Shown: piece after piece, positions 1-5,407 of the stretch | Position numbering within the stretch: position 1 is the first letter of the stretch | Layout of the letters: every line of letters starts with the position of its first letter | NCBI GenBank assembly: GCA_945899335.1 | Contig: CAMDIP010000050.1 | Coordinates: 1-8,407, forward strand | Reading direction: 5' to 3' | DNA from: Bordetella parapertussis | GTDB taxonomy: Bacteria > Pseudomonadota > Gammaproteobacteria > Burkholderiales > Burkholderiaceae_C | Length of the DNA stretch: 8,407 bases | The notes under the pieces: generated by a model | What the model was told of the DNA's origin: nothing | The model's input: only the letters and a program-made list of their open reading frames with translations | Databases searched by the model: none | Program-made: the position numbers and the translations under genes

Positions 1-428
1 AACACGTTCATATCGCTCAAATTGGCTTTACCGGTCGAGTCCACTGACGCCGCCATCAAACGCTGGCCTGCTGAGTTCACCACGTTGTATTGATCGTTCA
101 TCATGAACGAGCCGTTACGCGTGAAAATATCTTGAAAACCGTCACCCGATTTGAGCGGGAAAAAACCGTCGCCCGAGATCGCCAAGTCCAAGGTGTTGGA
201 CGAAAAGTTCATATTGCCCTGACCAAATTCTTGGGTCACACGCTTCAATGACACACCTTGACCGACCGCAGAGGTGGCCTTTTGCAAAGGCGAGGTGGCA
301 AAAATATCGCCAAAGTCCGCACGACTGCGCTTGAAGCCCACGGTACTCGCGTTGGCAATGTTGTTCGATGTCACGCCCAGCTGAGCAGTGGCTGCATTCA
401 AACCGGTAAGGGATGTAAAAAAGGACAT
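1..428 (-). CDS. flgE: Flagellar hook protein FlgE, N-terminal part (3' end beyond window)
   Basis: This is the major subunit of the flagellar hook, exported by the flagellar type III system and polymerised on the rod under the FlgD cap. Reading leftward from an ATG at 428-426 gives 142 codons with no stop before the window edge. The protein starts MSFFTSLTGLNAATAQL, followed by the rod/hook signature NNIANASTVGFKRSRADF near residues 22-39 and the hook-type segment LDLAISGDGFF near 82-92. These N-terminal motifs are shared by FlgE, FlgF and FlgG. FlgE is chosen because of the MSFxxxLxGLNAA start and the position directly after flgD. A GGAG lies 10 nt upstream of the ATG. The gap to the flgD stop is 35 nt, with no promoter or terminator that I can see, so it is probably in the flgBCDE operon. 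The variable middle and C-terminal half cannot be judged here. Confidence 0.94.
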   Translation of the reverse strand, partial: MSFFTSLTGLNAATAQLGVTSNNIANASTVGFKRSRADFGDIFATSPLQKATSAVGQGVSLKRVTQEFGQGNMNFSSNTLDLAISGDGFFPLKSGDGFQDIFTRNGSFMMNDQYNVVNSAGQRLMAASVDSTGKANLSDMNV

Positions 429-463
429 GGTTCAGATACTCCGTTGTATGTAGTGCGTGTGTT

Positions 464-1171
464 TTAGTAAGCGATTTGTTTGACGTCAGCCAAGCTGACA
501 CTCTTGCCGCCGTCGACCTCCAGCAGCCAAGTGTTATCGGCGGTGCCCGCGTTGCTGACGCTGCGCACGGTAGAAAACATATTGACCACGGGTTGCAAGG
601 CCTTGCCTTGCGAGCTGACCAAAACCTGCATGGTGTAAGCGCCGTCGGGCATGGCCGCACCGCTGTCGCTCATGCCATCCCATGACAACTTCATGGAGCC
701 TGGAGCTTGCGCTGGGTAAACCAATTTGCGAACAGACTGACCTTTGCTGTCCAAAATTTGCATTTGCACGCCTTCTGCACCGCTGGACAAATCCACGCTG
801 GCTTGCACCGGTTGGCCATCCAAAAGCATGGCGGGGGCATTGGGCACAGCAACTTTGCGTCCAATCATGGAGGCACCCGCAAGCATCTTGTCGCCTTGCA
901 TGCTTTGCGCCATGTTTTCCATACTGGTTTTCATGGCAGTCGTGGCTTCCAGCTGCGAGAACTGCGCCAACTGCGCCACGAAGGCCTCGTTTTTCACGGG
1001 GTCCAAGGGGTTTTGGTTCTTCAATTGGGTGGTAAAAAGGGTGAGAAATGCGCCCTGATCCATACCACCCGAAGCGCTGCCGGTTCCCTTGGCTTTGTTT
1101 TTGGCTATGTAGTCTTCATAGCTGATGATGCCGTTGGGCAAAGGAGCTCTGGTGCTTGCTGGGGTGGTCAT
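464..1171 (-). CDS. flgD: Flagellar hook-cap / hook assembly scaffold FlgD
   Basis: FlgD caps the growing hook and allows FlgE to polymerise; it is lost when the hook is finished. The 235-residue product is of usual length. Residues about 37-75 carry the FlgD hallmark: MDQGAFLTLFTTQLKNQNPL, then DPVKNEAFVAQLAQFSQLE. This follows a short polar, Gly/Ser-rich N-terminus typical of type III export substrates, and there is no Sec signal peptide. From about residue 104 to the end the sequence is beta-rich and contains DGMSDSGAAMPDGAYTMQV, matching the immunoglobulin-like/tudor-like C-terminal part of the family. The ATG at 1171 lies 17 nt after the flgC stop. Its ribosome site is weak (GAAAG about 6 nt upstream), so translation may depend partly on flgC. 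Nothing is truncated. Confidence 0.96.
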   Translation of the reverse strand: MTTPASTRAPLPNGIISYEDYIAKNKAKGTGSASGGMDQGAFLTLFTTQLKNQNPLDPVKNEAFVAQLAQFSQLEATTAMKTSMENMAQSMQGDKMLAGASMIGRKVAVPNAPAMLLDGQPVQASVDLSSGAEGVQMQILDSKGQSVRKLVYPAQAPGSMKLSWDGMSDSGAAMPDGAYTMQVLVSSQGKALQPVVNMFSTVRSVSNAGTADNTWLLEVDGGKSVSLADVKQIAY

Positions 1172-1188
1172 ATCAGGCTTTCAGGTAA

Positions 1189-1617
1189 TCAGGATTTGGT
1201 GATGTCCAAAGTGCGCATCATGAGTTGTTTGGCGGTGTTGACCACCTCGACGTTGTTTTGGTAGGAACGTGAAGCCGCCATCATTTCAATCATTTCCTGC
1301 ATCTCGTTGACGTTGGACAAATACACAAAGCCATTGGCGTCGGCCGTGGGGTTGCCAGGGTCGTACATGCTGCGAATGGGGGTAGGGTCGTCAACGATTT
1401 GGTCAACTTTCACACCACCTTTATAGGGAAAGCCGCCATTGGTCATTTCGTCTTTAAGCAAAGCTTTGAAAACGGTGCGCTTGCCGCGAAAGGCCTCAGA
1501 CTCCGAGCCAGCGACCGTGGTGGAGTTGGCCAAGTTCGAGGCCGTGGTGTTCATGCGCACTGTTTGTGCGTTCAAAGCGGTGGCGGCAATGCCGAAAACA
1601 GAATCCAGGGTTCTCAT
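1189..1617 (-). CDS. flgC: Flagellar proximal rod protein FlgC
   Basis: FlgC is a structural subunit of the proximal rod, crossing the periplasm between the MS ring and the distal rod. The 142-residue protein starts MRTLDSVFGIAATALNAQTV and has the rod N-terminal motif TTASNLANSTTVAGSESEAF at about residues 24-43. Its C-terminal helix, NEMQEMIEMMAASRSYQNNV followed by EVVNTAKQLMMRTLDI, is the classic FlgC ending. There is no signal peptide, as expected for a type III substrate. The ATG at 1617 has a GGGGAG 9 nt upstream, inside the last codons of flgB, and the flgB stop is only 6 nt away. The two are therefore probably translationally linked. Confidence 0.97.
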   Translation of the reverse strand: MRTLDSVFGIAATALNAQTVRMNTTASNLANSTTVAGSESEAFRGKRTVFKALLKDEMTNGGFPYKGGVKVDQIVDDPTPIRSMYDPGNPTADANGFVYLSNVNEMQEMIEMMAASRSYQNNVEVVNTAKQLMMRTLDITKS

Positions 1618-1623
1618 GGCTTA

Positions 1624-2007
1624 TCACTCCCCTTTTATGGCTTTGCGAAGACCGCTGATGCGGTTTTCTAAAAAGCTCAACGTGGTTTGGTAGTCGGCTG
1701 CGGCCTTACCAAAATTGGCCTGCTCAACGTTGATCTCAACGGTGTTGCCGTCAAAAGAACTGTTGAAAGGAACGCGGTAGCGCATACCGTTATCGGGCTG
1801 CTCTTCAAGGGCCGCGTAATGCTTTTCGTGCGTCGCTGCGATGTATTCGCGCTGGGTCTCTTTGAGCATGGCTTTGAAATCCAGCTCTTCCGCTTTGTAA
1901 TTGGGTGTGTCCGCGTTGGCAATGTTTCGAGCCAAGACTTCCATGCGTTGGCTGCGTACGCCCAAGGCACGCTCGTGGATGCCAAATGCGTTGGTCAATA
2001 AATCCAT
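1624..2007 (-). CDS. flgB: Flagellar proximal rod protein FlgB
   Basis: FlgB is a proximal rod subunit and the first gene of this leftward flgBCDE operon. The start MDLLTNAFGIHERALGVRSQ, the motif NIANADTPNYKAEELDF at about residues 28-44, and a C-terminal helix ending SFLENRISGLRKAIKGE are typical of the family. The length, 127 residues, is slightly short of the roughly 138 of E. coli. The open frame extends further upstream to 2106, but that extension begins upstream of the -24 element of the promoter at 2086-2100 and cannot all be transcribed from it. Two tandem ATGs at 2010 and 2007 follow a perfect AAGGAGG. The second is 5 nt from it and is preferred; using the first adds one Met. The gene ends in a tandem TGA TAA. 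Confidence 0.95.
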   Translation of the reverse strand: MDLLTNAFGIHERALGVRSQRMEVLARNIANADTPNYKAEELDFKAMLKETQREYIAATHEKHYAALEEQPDNGMRYRVPFNSSFDGNTVEINVEQANFGKAAADYQTTLSFLENRISGLRKAIKGE

Positions 2008-2012
2008 CATCC

Positions 2013-2019
2013 CCTCCTT
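2013..2019 (-). promoter_or_regulatory. Strong ribosome binding site of flgB
   Basis: The minus strand reads AAGGAGG here, a full complement to the 16S rRNA tail. It is followed by GG and the two tandem ATG codons. The spacing is 5 nt to the ATG at 2007 and 2 nt to the one at 2010, which decides the flgB start. It is the strongest Shine-Dalgarno sequence in the window, fitting for the lead gene of the operon. Confidence 0.85.
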
Positions 2020-2085
2020 GGCCTTGTTCAGTTCGCCGTTTTCACGACGCTTGGGTTGAAAAACACAAAAACTCAGAGTGATCAT

Positions 2086-2100
2086 GCAAGTTATGTGCCA
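2086..2100 (-). promoter_or_regulatory. Sigma-54 promoter of the flgBCDE operon
   Basis: The minus strand reads TGGCACATAACTTGC, an exact match to the sigma-54 core consensus TGGCAC-N5-TTGC, with GG and GC 10 nt apart. By convention transcription would start near 2074, giving a leader of about 67 nt to the flgB ATG at 2007. The site lies in the gap between the LysM/transglycosylase gene and flgB. It implies control by RpoN and an enhancer-binding activator, as for middle flagellar genes in many polar flagellates. No activator gene is in the window. Confidence 0.88.
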
Positions 2101-2134
2101 CGCCAAGCTGAGTACTTATCGTTGCGATTCGGTC

Positions 2135-2190
2135 TTGCCAAGCGGCAAAGCCTGTCAAAAGTGCCGACGCTGCGGCAAGGTTTTGCCGCT
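2135..2190. repeat. Nested inverted repeats between the transglycosylase gene and flgB
   Basis: Three overlapping dyads are visible on the plus strand. TTGCC (2135-2139) pairs with GGCAA (2144-2148) across a 4-nt loop. GCGGCAA (2172-2178) pairs with TTGCCGC (2183-2189) across a 4-nt loop. AGCGGCAAA (2141-2149) also pairs perfectly over 9 bp with TTTGCCGCT (2182-2190). The short hairpins and the long one cannot form together. In minus-strand RNA the first hairpin begins immediately after the stop codon of the transglycosylase gene, but no clear U-tract follows, so it is at best a weak terminator or a 3'-end stabiliser. The same block lies about 67-116 nt upstream of the predicted flgB start point, where a sigma-54 activator would be expected to bind. 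Confidence 0.6.
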
Positions 2191-3333
2191 TCATCGCAAA
2201 TAGTCCTGGTTCAAGTAAGAGCCAACTCGCAGCACCTGAGCGCGCTGCTGGTTGTTGACCACCTGCACCGGCGGGCTGCTGCGGGTGAGGGCTTGCGCCA
2301 GCTTTTGTGCCTGCGCTTTGGCAGTCTCATACAAACCAAGTCGCTCATTGGCGTGCTGATGCAAGCCTTGGACGATGGAGTTGCGGGTAATAAAGGTATT
2401 GGGGTCGCGGTTGACATACAGCTTTTGCGCCTGCGTTCCCGCGATATTCAAATCCGCGTTGGGCGACTTTTCACGCCGCGCAGCGGGTGTGAGCACTGTT
2501 AAGTACAAATCATCCAAATTGGTCGGACCCATGGATTTGAGGCCGTTTTGGTCAAAATACTTCTCCACCATATCTAATTGCTGCAAAACACTGTGGCCCA
2601 AAATCGCCTTGGGGTTGCTGGCAAAACCGGCGGTGGCGGCACCTCGGTCGGGACCGTCACAAAACTGGATGATGCCGTGGCAACGGTTATTGGTGGCCTT
2701 GGGGTTCATACCGTCGCTCTCCATCAGGGTCAAGCGGGCAAAGTCGTCTGGCGCGAACTGGTAGTGACGCGCCATACCCAATATTTTTTGGTAAACCTGC
2801 TGCTTTTCTTCAGCCGGTATATAGCCCTTCTCCACAGCACGGTCCAAGGTTTTGTGCAAAATTGCGTTTTGACCTGGCAAAGTGGGGAAGTTAGTGCTTG
2901 CCTGCAAACGCTTGCTCTGCAAAGCTTGTTGGGTAGACAGATTGGGCGCAGTCTGCTGGGCTTGGGTCAACACGCTCAAGTTCAGGCGCTGTCCTGGGTA
3001 AATACGGTCGGGGTTGCTGATGCCGTTGGCTTGGGCCACATCTTGGGACAAACGCAAGGCATCGCTATTAGTTACAGGACGACCCAGTTGCGCCATGTGG
3101 TCTTTGACAATGTTGCTCAAGGTGTCGCCACTCTGCACCGCCACGCTTTTGACTTGCGGGTTCAGGATGGTCGAGGAATTGACACCTGACCTTTGTTGTA
3201 GTTGTGACAAAGTTTGTGCAAAACCCACCCTCCCCGGCAATGCCAAACTGGTGCCGCGTGAAGAATTATTCGCGTCATTTGGATTGACAAACGTTGTTCT
3301 AACGAGTGCTTTGGGATCAACATTGAAGTTCAT
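2191..3333 (-). CDS. LysM plus lysozyme-like lytic transglycosylase protein, probably flagellar
   Basis: This is probably a wall-cleaving enzyme that opens peptidoglycan for the rod. Counting from the ATG at 3333 (380 aa), residues about 65-119 form a LysM domain (VQSGDTLSNIV to IYPGQRLNL). Residues about 190-280 look like a lysozyme-like/SLT fold: LTLMESDGMNPKATNN, whose Glu205 is the likely catalytic residue, and then GIIQF, the counterpart of the family's GLxQ motif. Two Cys (218, 225) flank that motif. The C-terminus is helical and Gln/Ala-rich. There is no signal peptide or membrane segment, so export by the flagellar type III system, as for FlgJ, is a plausible inference. It sits between flgA and flgB and has its own sigma-54 site. 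The start is uncertain: 3333, 3369 and 3393 (400 aa) are in frame and none has a good ribosome site. Confidence 0.82.
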   Translation of the reverse strand: MNFNVDPKALVRTTFVNPNDANNSSRGTSLALPGRVGFAQTLSQLQQRSGVNSSTILNPQVKSVAVQSGDTLSNIVKDHMAQLGRPVTNSDALRLSQDVAQANGISNPDRIYPGQRLNLSVLTQAQQTAPNLSTQQALQSKRLQASTNFPTLPGQNAILHKTLDRAVEKGYIPAEEKQQVYQKILGMARHYQFAPDDFARLTLMESDGMNPKATNNRCHGIIQFCDGPDRGAATAGFASNPKAILGHSVLQQLDMVEKYFDQNGLKSMGPTNLDDLYLTVLTPAARREKSPNADLNIAGTQAQKLYVNRDPNTFITRNSIVQGLHQHANERLGLYETAKAQAQKLAQALTRSSPPVQVVNNQQRAQVLRVGSYLNQDYLR

Positions 3334-3363
3334 TTTGCGTTCGACTCTGGTCTGAAATTCGGT

Positions 3364-3378
3364 TGGCATCAAATTTGC
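3364..3378 (+). promoter_or_regulatory. Sigma-54 promoter of flgA
   Basis: The plus strand reads TGGCATCAAATTTGC, one mismatch from TGGCAC-N5-TTGC, with the required GG-N10-GC spacing and a T after the -12 GC. The predicted start point is near 3390, about 45 nt before the flgA TTG at 3435. The site lies just upstream of, or inside, the 5' end of the opposing LysM/transglycosylase gene, depending on which start that gene uses. Confidence 0.78.
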
Positions 3379-3434
3379 TTCGGGTGTAAACATGACGCTA
3401 AAACGTCAAAACTTTCACACCCTTGGAGACCATC

Positions 3435-4211
3435 TTGCAATTGCTGTGCCGAACCTTTCAGACAGTACCCAAACCGGCCCGTAGCGCCTTGGCGTTGCTG
3501 GCTGTGCTCTTGGGTGGCGTGGTGTCTTTGACCCAAGCCCAAAACACCCCCGTAGTAGCCACATCGTGGCCTGCACTGGAGTCGGGTGCCAAACAATTCG
3601 TGGTCGACAGCCTAAAAGTCGATCCCACATTGGTCAGCATCCTGCCCATGGACAGCCGAATCAATATCAAGGCCTGTTCACAAGACATCGTGTTTGACCA
3701 GCCTTATGGCAACAAACAAAGCGTTCGTGCGCGCTGCGCTCAGCCTTTGTGGCAACACTTTGTGATGGTTCAGGTGAAAAACACCTTGGGCAACCAAATT
3801 AACCAAGCCAATAACAATGGCCAAGTCAGCCGTACGGTTTGGGTCAGCAGCCAGACCTTAAAGCGCGGGACCACCCTGCAAGCTGGCATGTTCAAACAAG
3901 CCGATCTGCCTGTCCCCTCTTATGAAACCCGTTTAGTGGGCGACGAGCGCGAAATGCTTAACATGGAGTTGCTGCGCGACTTGCCAGCCAATACCCCATT
4001 GCGTCAACAAGACCTGAAGTCCTCCACCATGGTCAAGCGCGGCCAGCAAGTGCTGGTAGCCGTAGGTGAAGGCAAAGGCTTTTTGATCACTGTTCGGGCT
4101 GAAGCCCAGCAAGATGGCACCTTGGGCGACCAAATTCGCTTGAAAAACCCTGAGTCGGGTCGATTATTGTCAGCGGTCATCACTGGCATGAACACGGCAC
4201 GTGGCTTGTAA
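3435..4211 (+). CDS. flgA: Flagellar P-ring assembly chaperone FlgA
   Basis: FlgA is a Sec-exported periplasmic chaperone that helps FlgI form the P ring in the peptidoglycan layer. The N-terminus is a clear signal peptide: basic KPARS, a hydrophobic ALALLAVLLGGVV core, and likely cleavage after TQA at residue 35. A Cys pair (about 81 and 101) is available for a disulfide. Residues about 137-197 (VWVSSQTLKRGTTLQAGMFK onward to DLPANTPLRQQDL) form the SAF-like domain. The end, KRGQQVLVAVGEGKGFLITV then GDQIRLKNPESGRLLSAVI, is the typical FlgA C-terminus. No in-frame ATG precedes the signal peptide. TTG at 3435 is chosen because GGAG (3425-3428) lies 6 nt upstream. An in-frame TTG at 3423 has no ribosome site. 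The length is 258 aa with this start. Confidence 0.93.
   Translation: MQLLCRTFQTVPKPARSALALLAVLLGGVVSLTQAQNTPVVATSWPALESGAKQFVVDSLKVDPTLVSILPMDSRINIKACSQDIVFDQPYGNKQSVRARCAQPLWQHFVMVQVKNTLGNQINQANNNGQVSRTVWVSSQTLKRGTTLQAGMFKQADLPVPSYETRLVGDEREMLNMELLRDLPANTPLRQQDLKSSTMVKRGQQVLVAVGEGKGFLITVRAEAQQDGTLGDQIRLKNPESGRLLSAVITGMNTARGL
3437..3451 (-). promoter_or_regulatory. Sigma-54 promoter of the LysM/transglycosylase gene
   Basis: The minus strand reads CGGCACAGCAATTGC, differing from TGGCAC-N5-TTGC only at the first base, with GG-N10-GC spacing intact. The predicted start point is near 3425. The leader would be 32 nt to the ATG at 3393 or 92 nt to that at 3333. The element overlaps the first codons of flgA and faces the flgA promoter. 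Confidence 0.72.
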
Positions 4212-4264
4212 TGAGTACAAAATGCTTCTTTCCAACTTTGTCCGCTTTTTTTACTTCGTTGGCC

Positions 4265-4291
4265 TCAAGTCTCAAGATTTGGGGTCGATAC
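4265..4291 (+). promoter_or_regulatory. Sigma-28 (FliA)-type promoter of flgM
   Basis: TCAAGTCT (4265-4272), an 11-nt spacer and GTCGATAC (4284-4291) match the flagellar sigma-28 consensus TAAAGTTT-N11-GCCGATAA at 6 of 8 bases in each half, with exact spacing. The predicted start is near 4298, about 47 nt before flgM. This allows flgM and flgN to be expressed late, in addition to any read-through from flgA. The -10 box forms one arm of a perfect 7-bp dyad (4284-4298). Confidence 0.7.
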
Positions 4292-4344
4292 TATCGACGT
4301 CGAGATCTAATTAGTCTCGTCACCTTTAACCCTAAGGATTCAAC

Positions 4345-4656
4345 ATGTCTGACCCTGTATCCAATAACTCTCGAATGGCTAACCTCTCGGCGTCACGCAC
4401 GACAGCTGCCAAACTCGACGCCAAGCCCAGTGCTGGCAAGAACGACAGCGCTGTGGAAGCCAAATTCACACCTGCGCCTGCCGCGCCTGGTGCTGACACG
4501 GTCAACCTGAGCAAAATCTCTCAACGCATCAAAGATGTACCAGACTTTGACCGTGCCAAGGTCGAATCCATCAAAGCTGCATTGCGTGACGGTGCTTACC
4601 CAATTGACCCACGTCGCATTGCCGAAAACTTTGTTGCGTTGGAAAAAATGATCTGA
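4345..4656 (+). CDS. flgM: Anti-sigma-28 factor FlgM
   Basis: FlgM binds sigma-28 (FliA) in the cytoplasm and blocks late flagellar genes until it is secreted through the finished hook-basal body. The 103-residue product has the expected layout. The N-terminal half (residues 1-50) is low-complexity, Ala/Ser/Lys/Pro-rich and likely disordered. The conserved sigma-binding half (about 52-103) contains VNLSKISQRIKDVPDFDRAK and VESIKAALRDGAYPIDPRRI, then AENFVALEKMI. The ATG at 4345 has AAGGA 6 nt upstream. The gene is preceded by its own sigma-28-like promoter and followed after 19 nt by flgN, its usual partner. Length and motifs are normal. Confidence 0.96.
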   Translation: MSDPVSNNSRMANLSASRTTAAKLDAKPSAGKNDSAVEAKFTPAPAAPGADTVNLSKISQRIKDVPDFDRAKVESIKAALRDGAYPIDPRRIAENFVALEKMI

Positions 4657-4675
4657 CCTCCCCAAGGACTGTTCC

Positions 4676-5098
4676 ATGAATGCCCTAGCTTCGATAGAAG
4701 TACCCCAAGCTGTGTCTTACGCCGATGTGCAGTTAGACCGTTTGGTAGATTTGCTCGACGAGGAATTCAATGCCCTCAAAGAGCAAGACTTGGATGCGTT
4801 TGAAGAACTGCTGAACGAAAAAAACCATATCCTGGCCGATCTCACGCAACTCACTGGCGTGCGCCAGCCCGAGGATGCGGATCGATTGGGCCCCGAATGG
4901 ACGCCGTTTCGCACCCGCATGGCGACCTGCCGCGATATGCACCGGCGCAATGAAATTTTGATTTTGCGCAAACTCGACGCCATCCGTGGCGCTTTGGAAA
5001 GCTTGAATGTGAATGACCCCACCAGTCCCGTGGAGGTCTATGACCGCTTAGGTCAAATCAAACGCTTGCGCCGTATGCGCGGCTACAGCGAAGCTTAA
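4676..5098 (+). CDS. flgN: Flagellar export chaperone FlgN
   Basis: FlgN is a cytoplasmic type III chaperone for the hook-filament junction proteins FlgK and FlgL. The 140-residue protein is almost wholly helical and charged. It has a long acidic N-terminal helix (LDRLVDLLDEEFNALKEQDL), the family-like stretch FEELLNEKNHILADLTQLT at about residues 42-60, and a basic C-terminus (YDRLGQIKRLRRMRGYSEA). No signal peptide or membrane segment is present. The ATG at 4676 has AAGGA 7 nt upstream and sits 19 nt after flgM, so the two are co-transcribed. FlgN proteins are poorly conserved, so the assignment rests on composition, length and the position after flgM. The stop codon overlaps that of the opposing FlhB-like gene. 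Confidence 0.9.
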   Translation: MNALASIEVPQAVSYADVQLDRLVDLLDEEFNALKEQDLDAFEELLNEKNHILADLTQLTGVRQPEDADRLGPEWTPFRTRMATCRDMHRRNEILILRKLDAIRGALESLNVNDPTSPVEVYDRLGQIKRLRRMRGYSEA

Positions 5099-5403
5099 TC
5101 AGCCTTCGCCGCCTGATCAGATTCAGGCTCGTCCTTAGCCTCGTCGCCAGGCTGCATTCCCGTTAGCCAATACACCCACGACAAAATCACTGCCACAGCG
5201 GTGTACATGTCTTGCGTGATTTCTTCCCCCACATCGAGACGGCTGAGCAGCGCCAGCAACTGCGGGTCTTCGGCTACGTAAATACCTTGACGCTTGGCCT
5301 CAGTGATGATGCGCAACGCCAACTCCTCGTGGCCTTTGGCCACCACGCGAGGGGTTTTTTGTTTGCCGTATTCAAGGGCAACCGCTTCCAAAGGTGCTTT
5401 CAT
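5095..5403 (-). CDS. Stand-alone FlhB C-terminal-domain protein (FlhX/YlqH type export switch homologue)
   Basis: This 102-residue soluble protein matches the cytoplasmic C-terminal domain of FlhB/YscU, the export gate part that switches substrate class. The core PRVVAKGHEELALRIITEAK (residues about 18-37), VAEDPQLLALLSRLDVGEEI (about 43-62) and then DMYTAVAVILSWVYWL aligns with the FlhB fragment made by self-cleavage at NPTH. The protein begins MKAPLEAVALEYG, so it starts about where that fragment starts. The cleavage motif and the four membrane helices of full FlhB are absent. An acidic tail (about 84-102) follows the domain. It lies 4 nt downstream of a FliK-like gene; an analogous pairing is known as ylqG-ylqH in Bacillus. 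AAGGG lies 9 nt upstream of the ATG. It probably affects flagellar export specificity, but whether it works in addition to full FlhB cannot be read here. Confidence 0.85.
   Translation of the reverse strand: MKAPLEAVALEYGKQKTPRVVAKGHEELALRIITEAKRQGIYVAEDPQLLALLSRLDVGEEITQDMYTAVAVILSWVYWLTGMQPGDEAKDEPESDQAAKAD
5111..5128. other. Small hairpin just after the flgN stop
   Basis: GCCTGA (5111-5116) and TCAGGC (5123-5128) form a perfect 6-bp stem around a 6-nt loop, beginning 13 nt after the flgN stop and inside the last codons of the opposing FlhB-like gene. No T-tract follows on the plus strand, so it is not a standard intrinsic terminator. It could still protect the flgMN message end. The structure may be incidental. 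Confidence 0.3.
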
Positions 5404-5407
5404 GGTC

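Noticed and set aside
142..660. 172-codon minus-strand open frame across the flgD/flgE junction
   Set aside because: It overlaps both flgD and flgE in another frame, its product has low-complexity Cys/Arg/Pro-rich composition with no family resemblance, and flgD and flgE are certain.
707..1264. 185-codon plus-strand open frame antisense to flgD and the end of flgC
   Set aside because: It is a shadow of strongly coding genes; the product has skewed His/Gly/Leu composition and no recognisable motif or ribosome site.
2578..3189. 203-codon plus-strand open frame antisense to the LysM/transglycosylase gene
   Set aside because: The opposite strand has clear LysM and transglycosylase domains; this frame has none and appears to be a codon-bias shadow.
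3392..3484. Small ATG frame (30 codons) beginning 2 nt after the predicted flgA transcript start
   Set aside because: It would need leaderless translation, has no ribosome site, and overlaps the flgA signal peptide in another frame. It is not supported without expression data.
4246..4252. Run of seven T after flgA as an intrinsic terminator
   Set aside because: Only a weak A/T-rich 5-bp pairing with a long loop precedes it (ACAAA near 4218 with TTTGT near 4237); too unstable to call.
4211..4510. Plus-strand open frame whose ATG overlaps the flgA stop (TAATG)
   Set aside because: It runs out of frame through the flgM promoter and the first half of flgM, and its translation is low-complexity. 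The stop/start overlap looks fortuitous.
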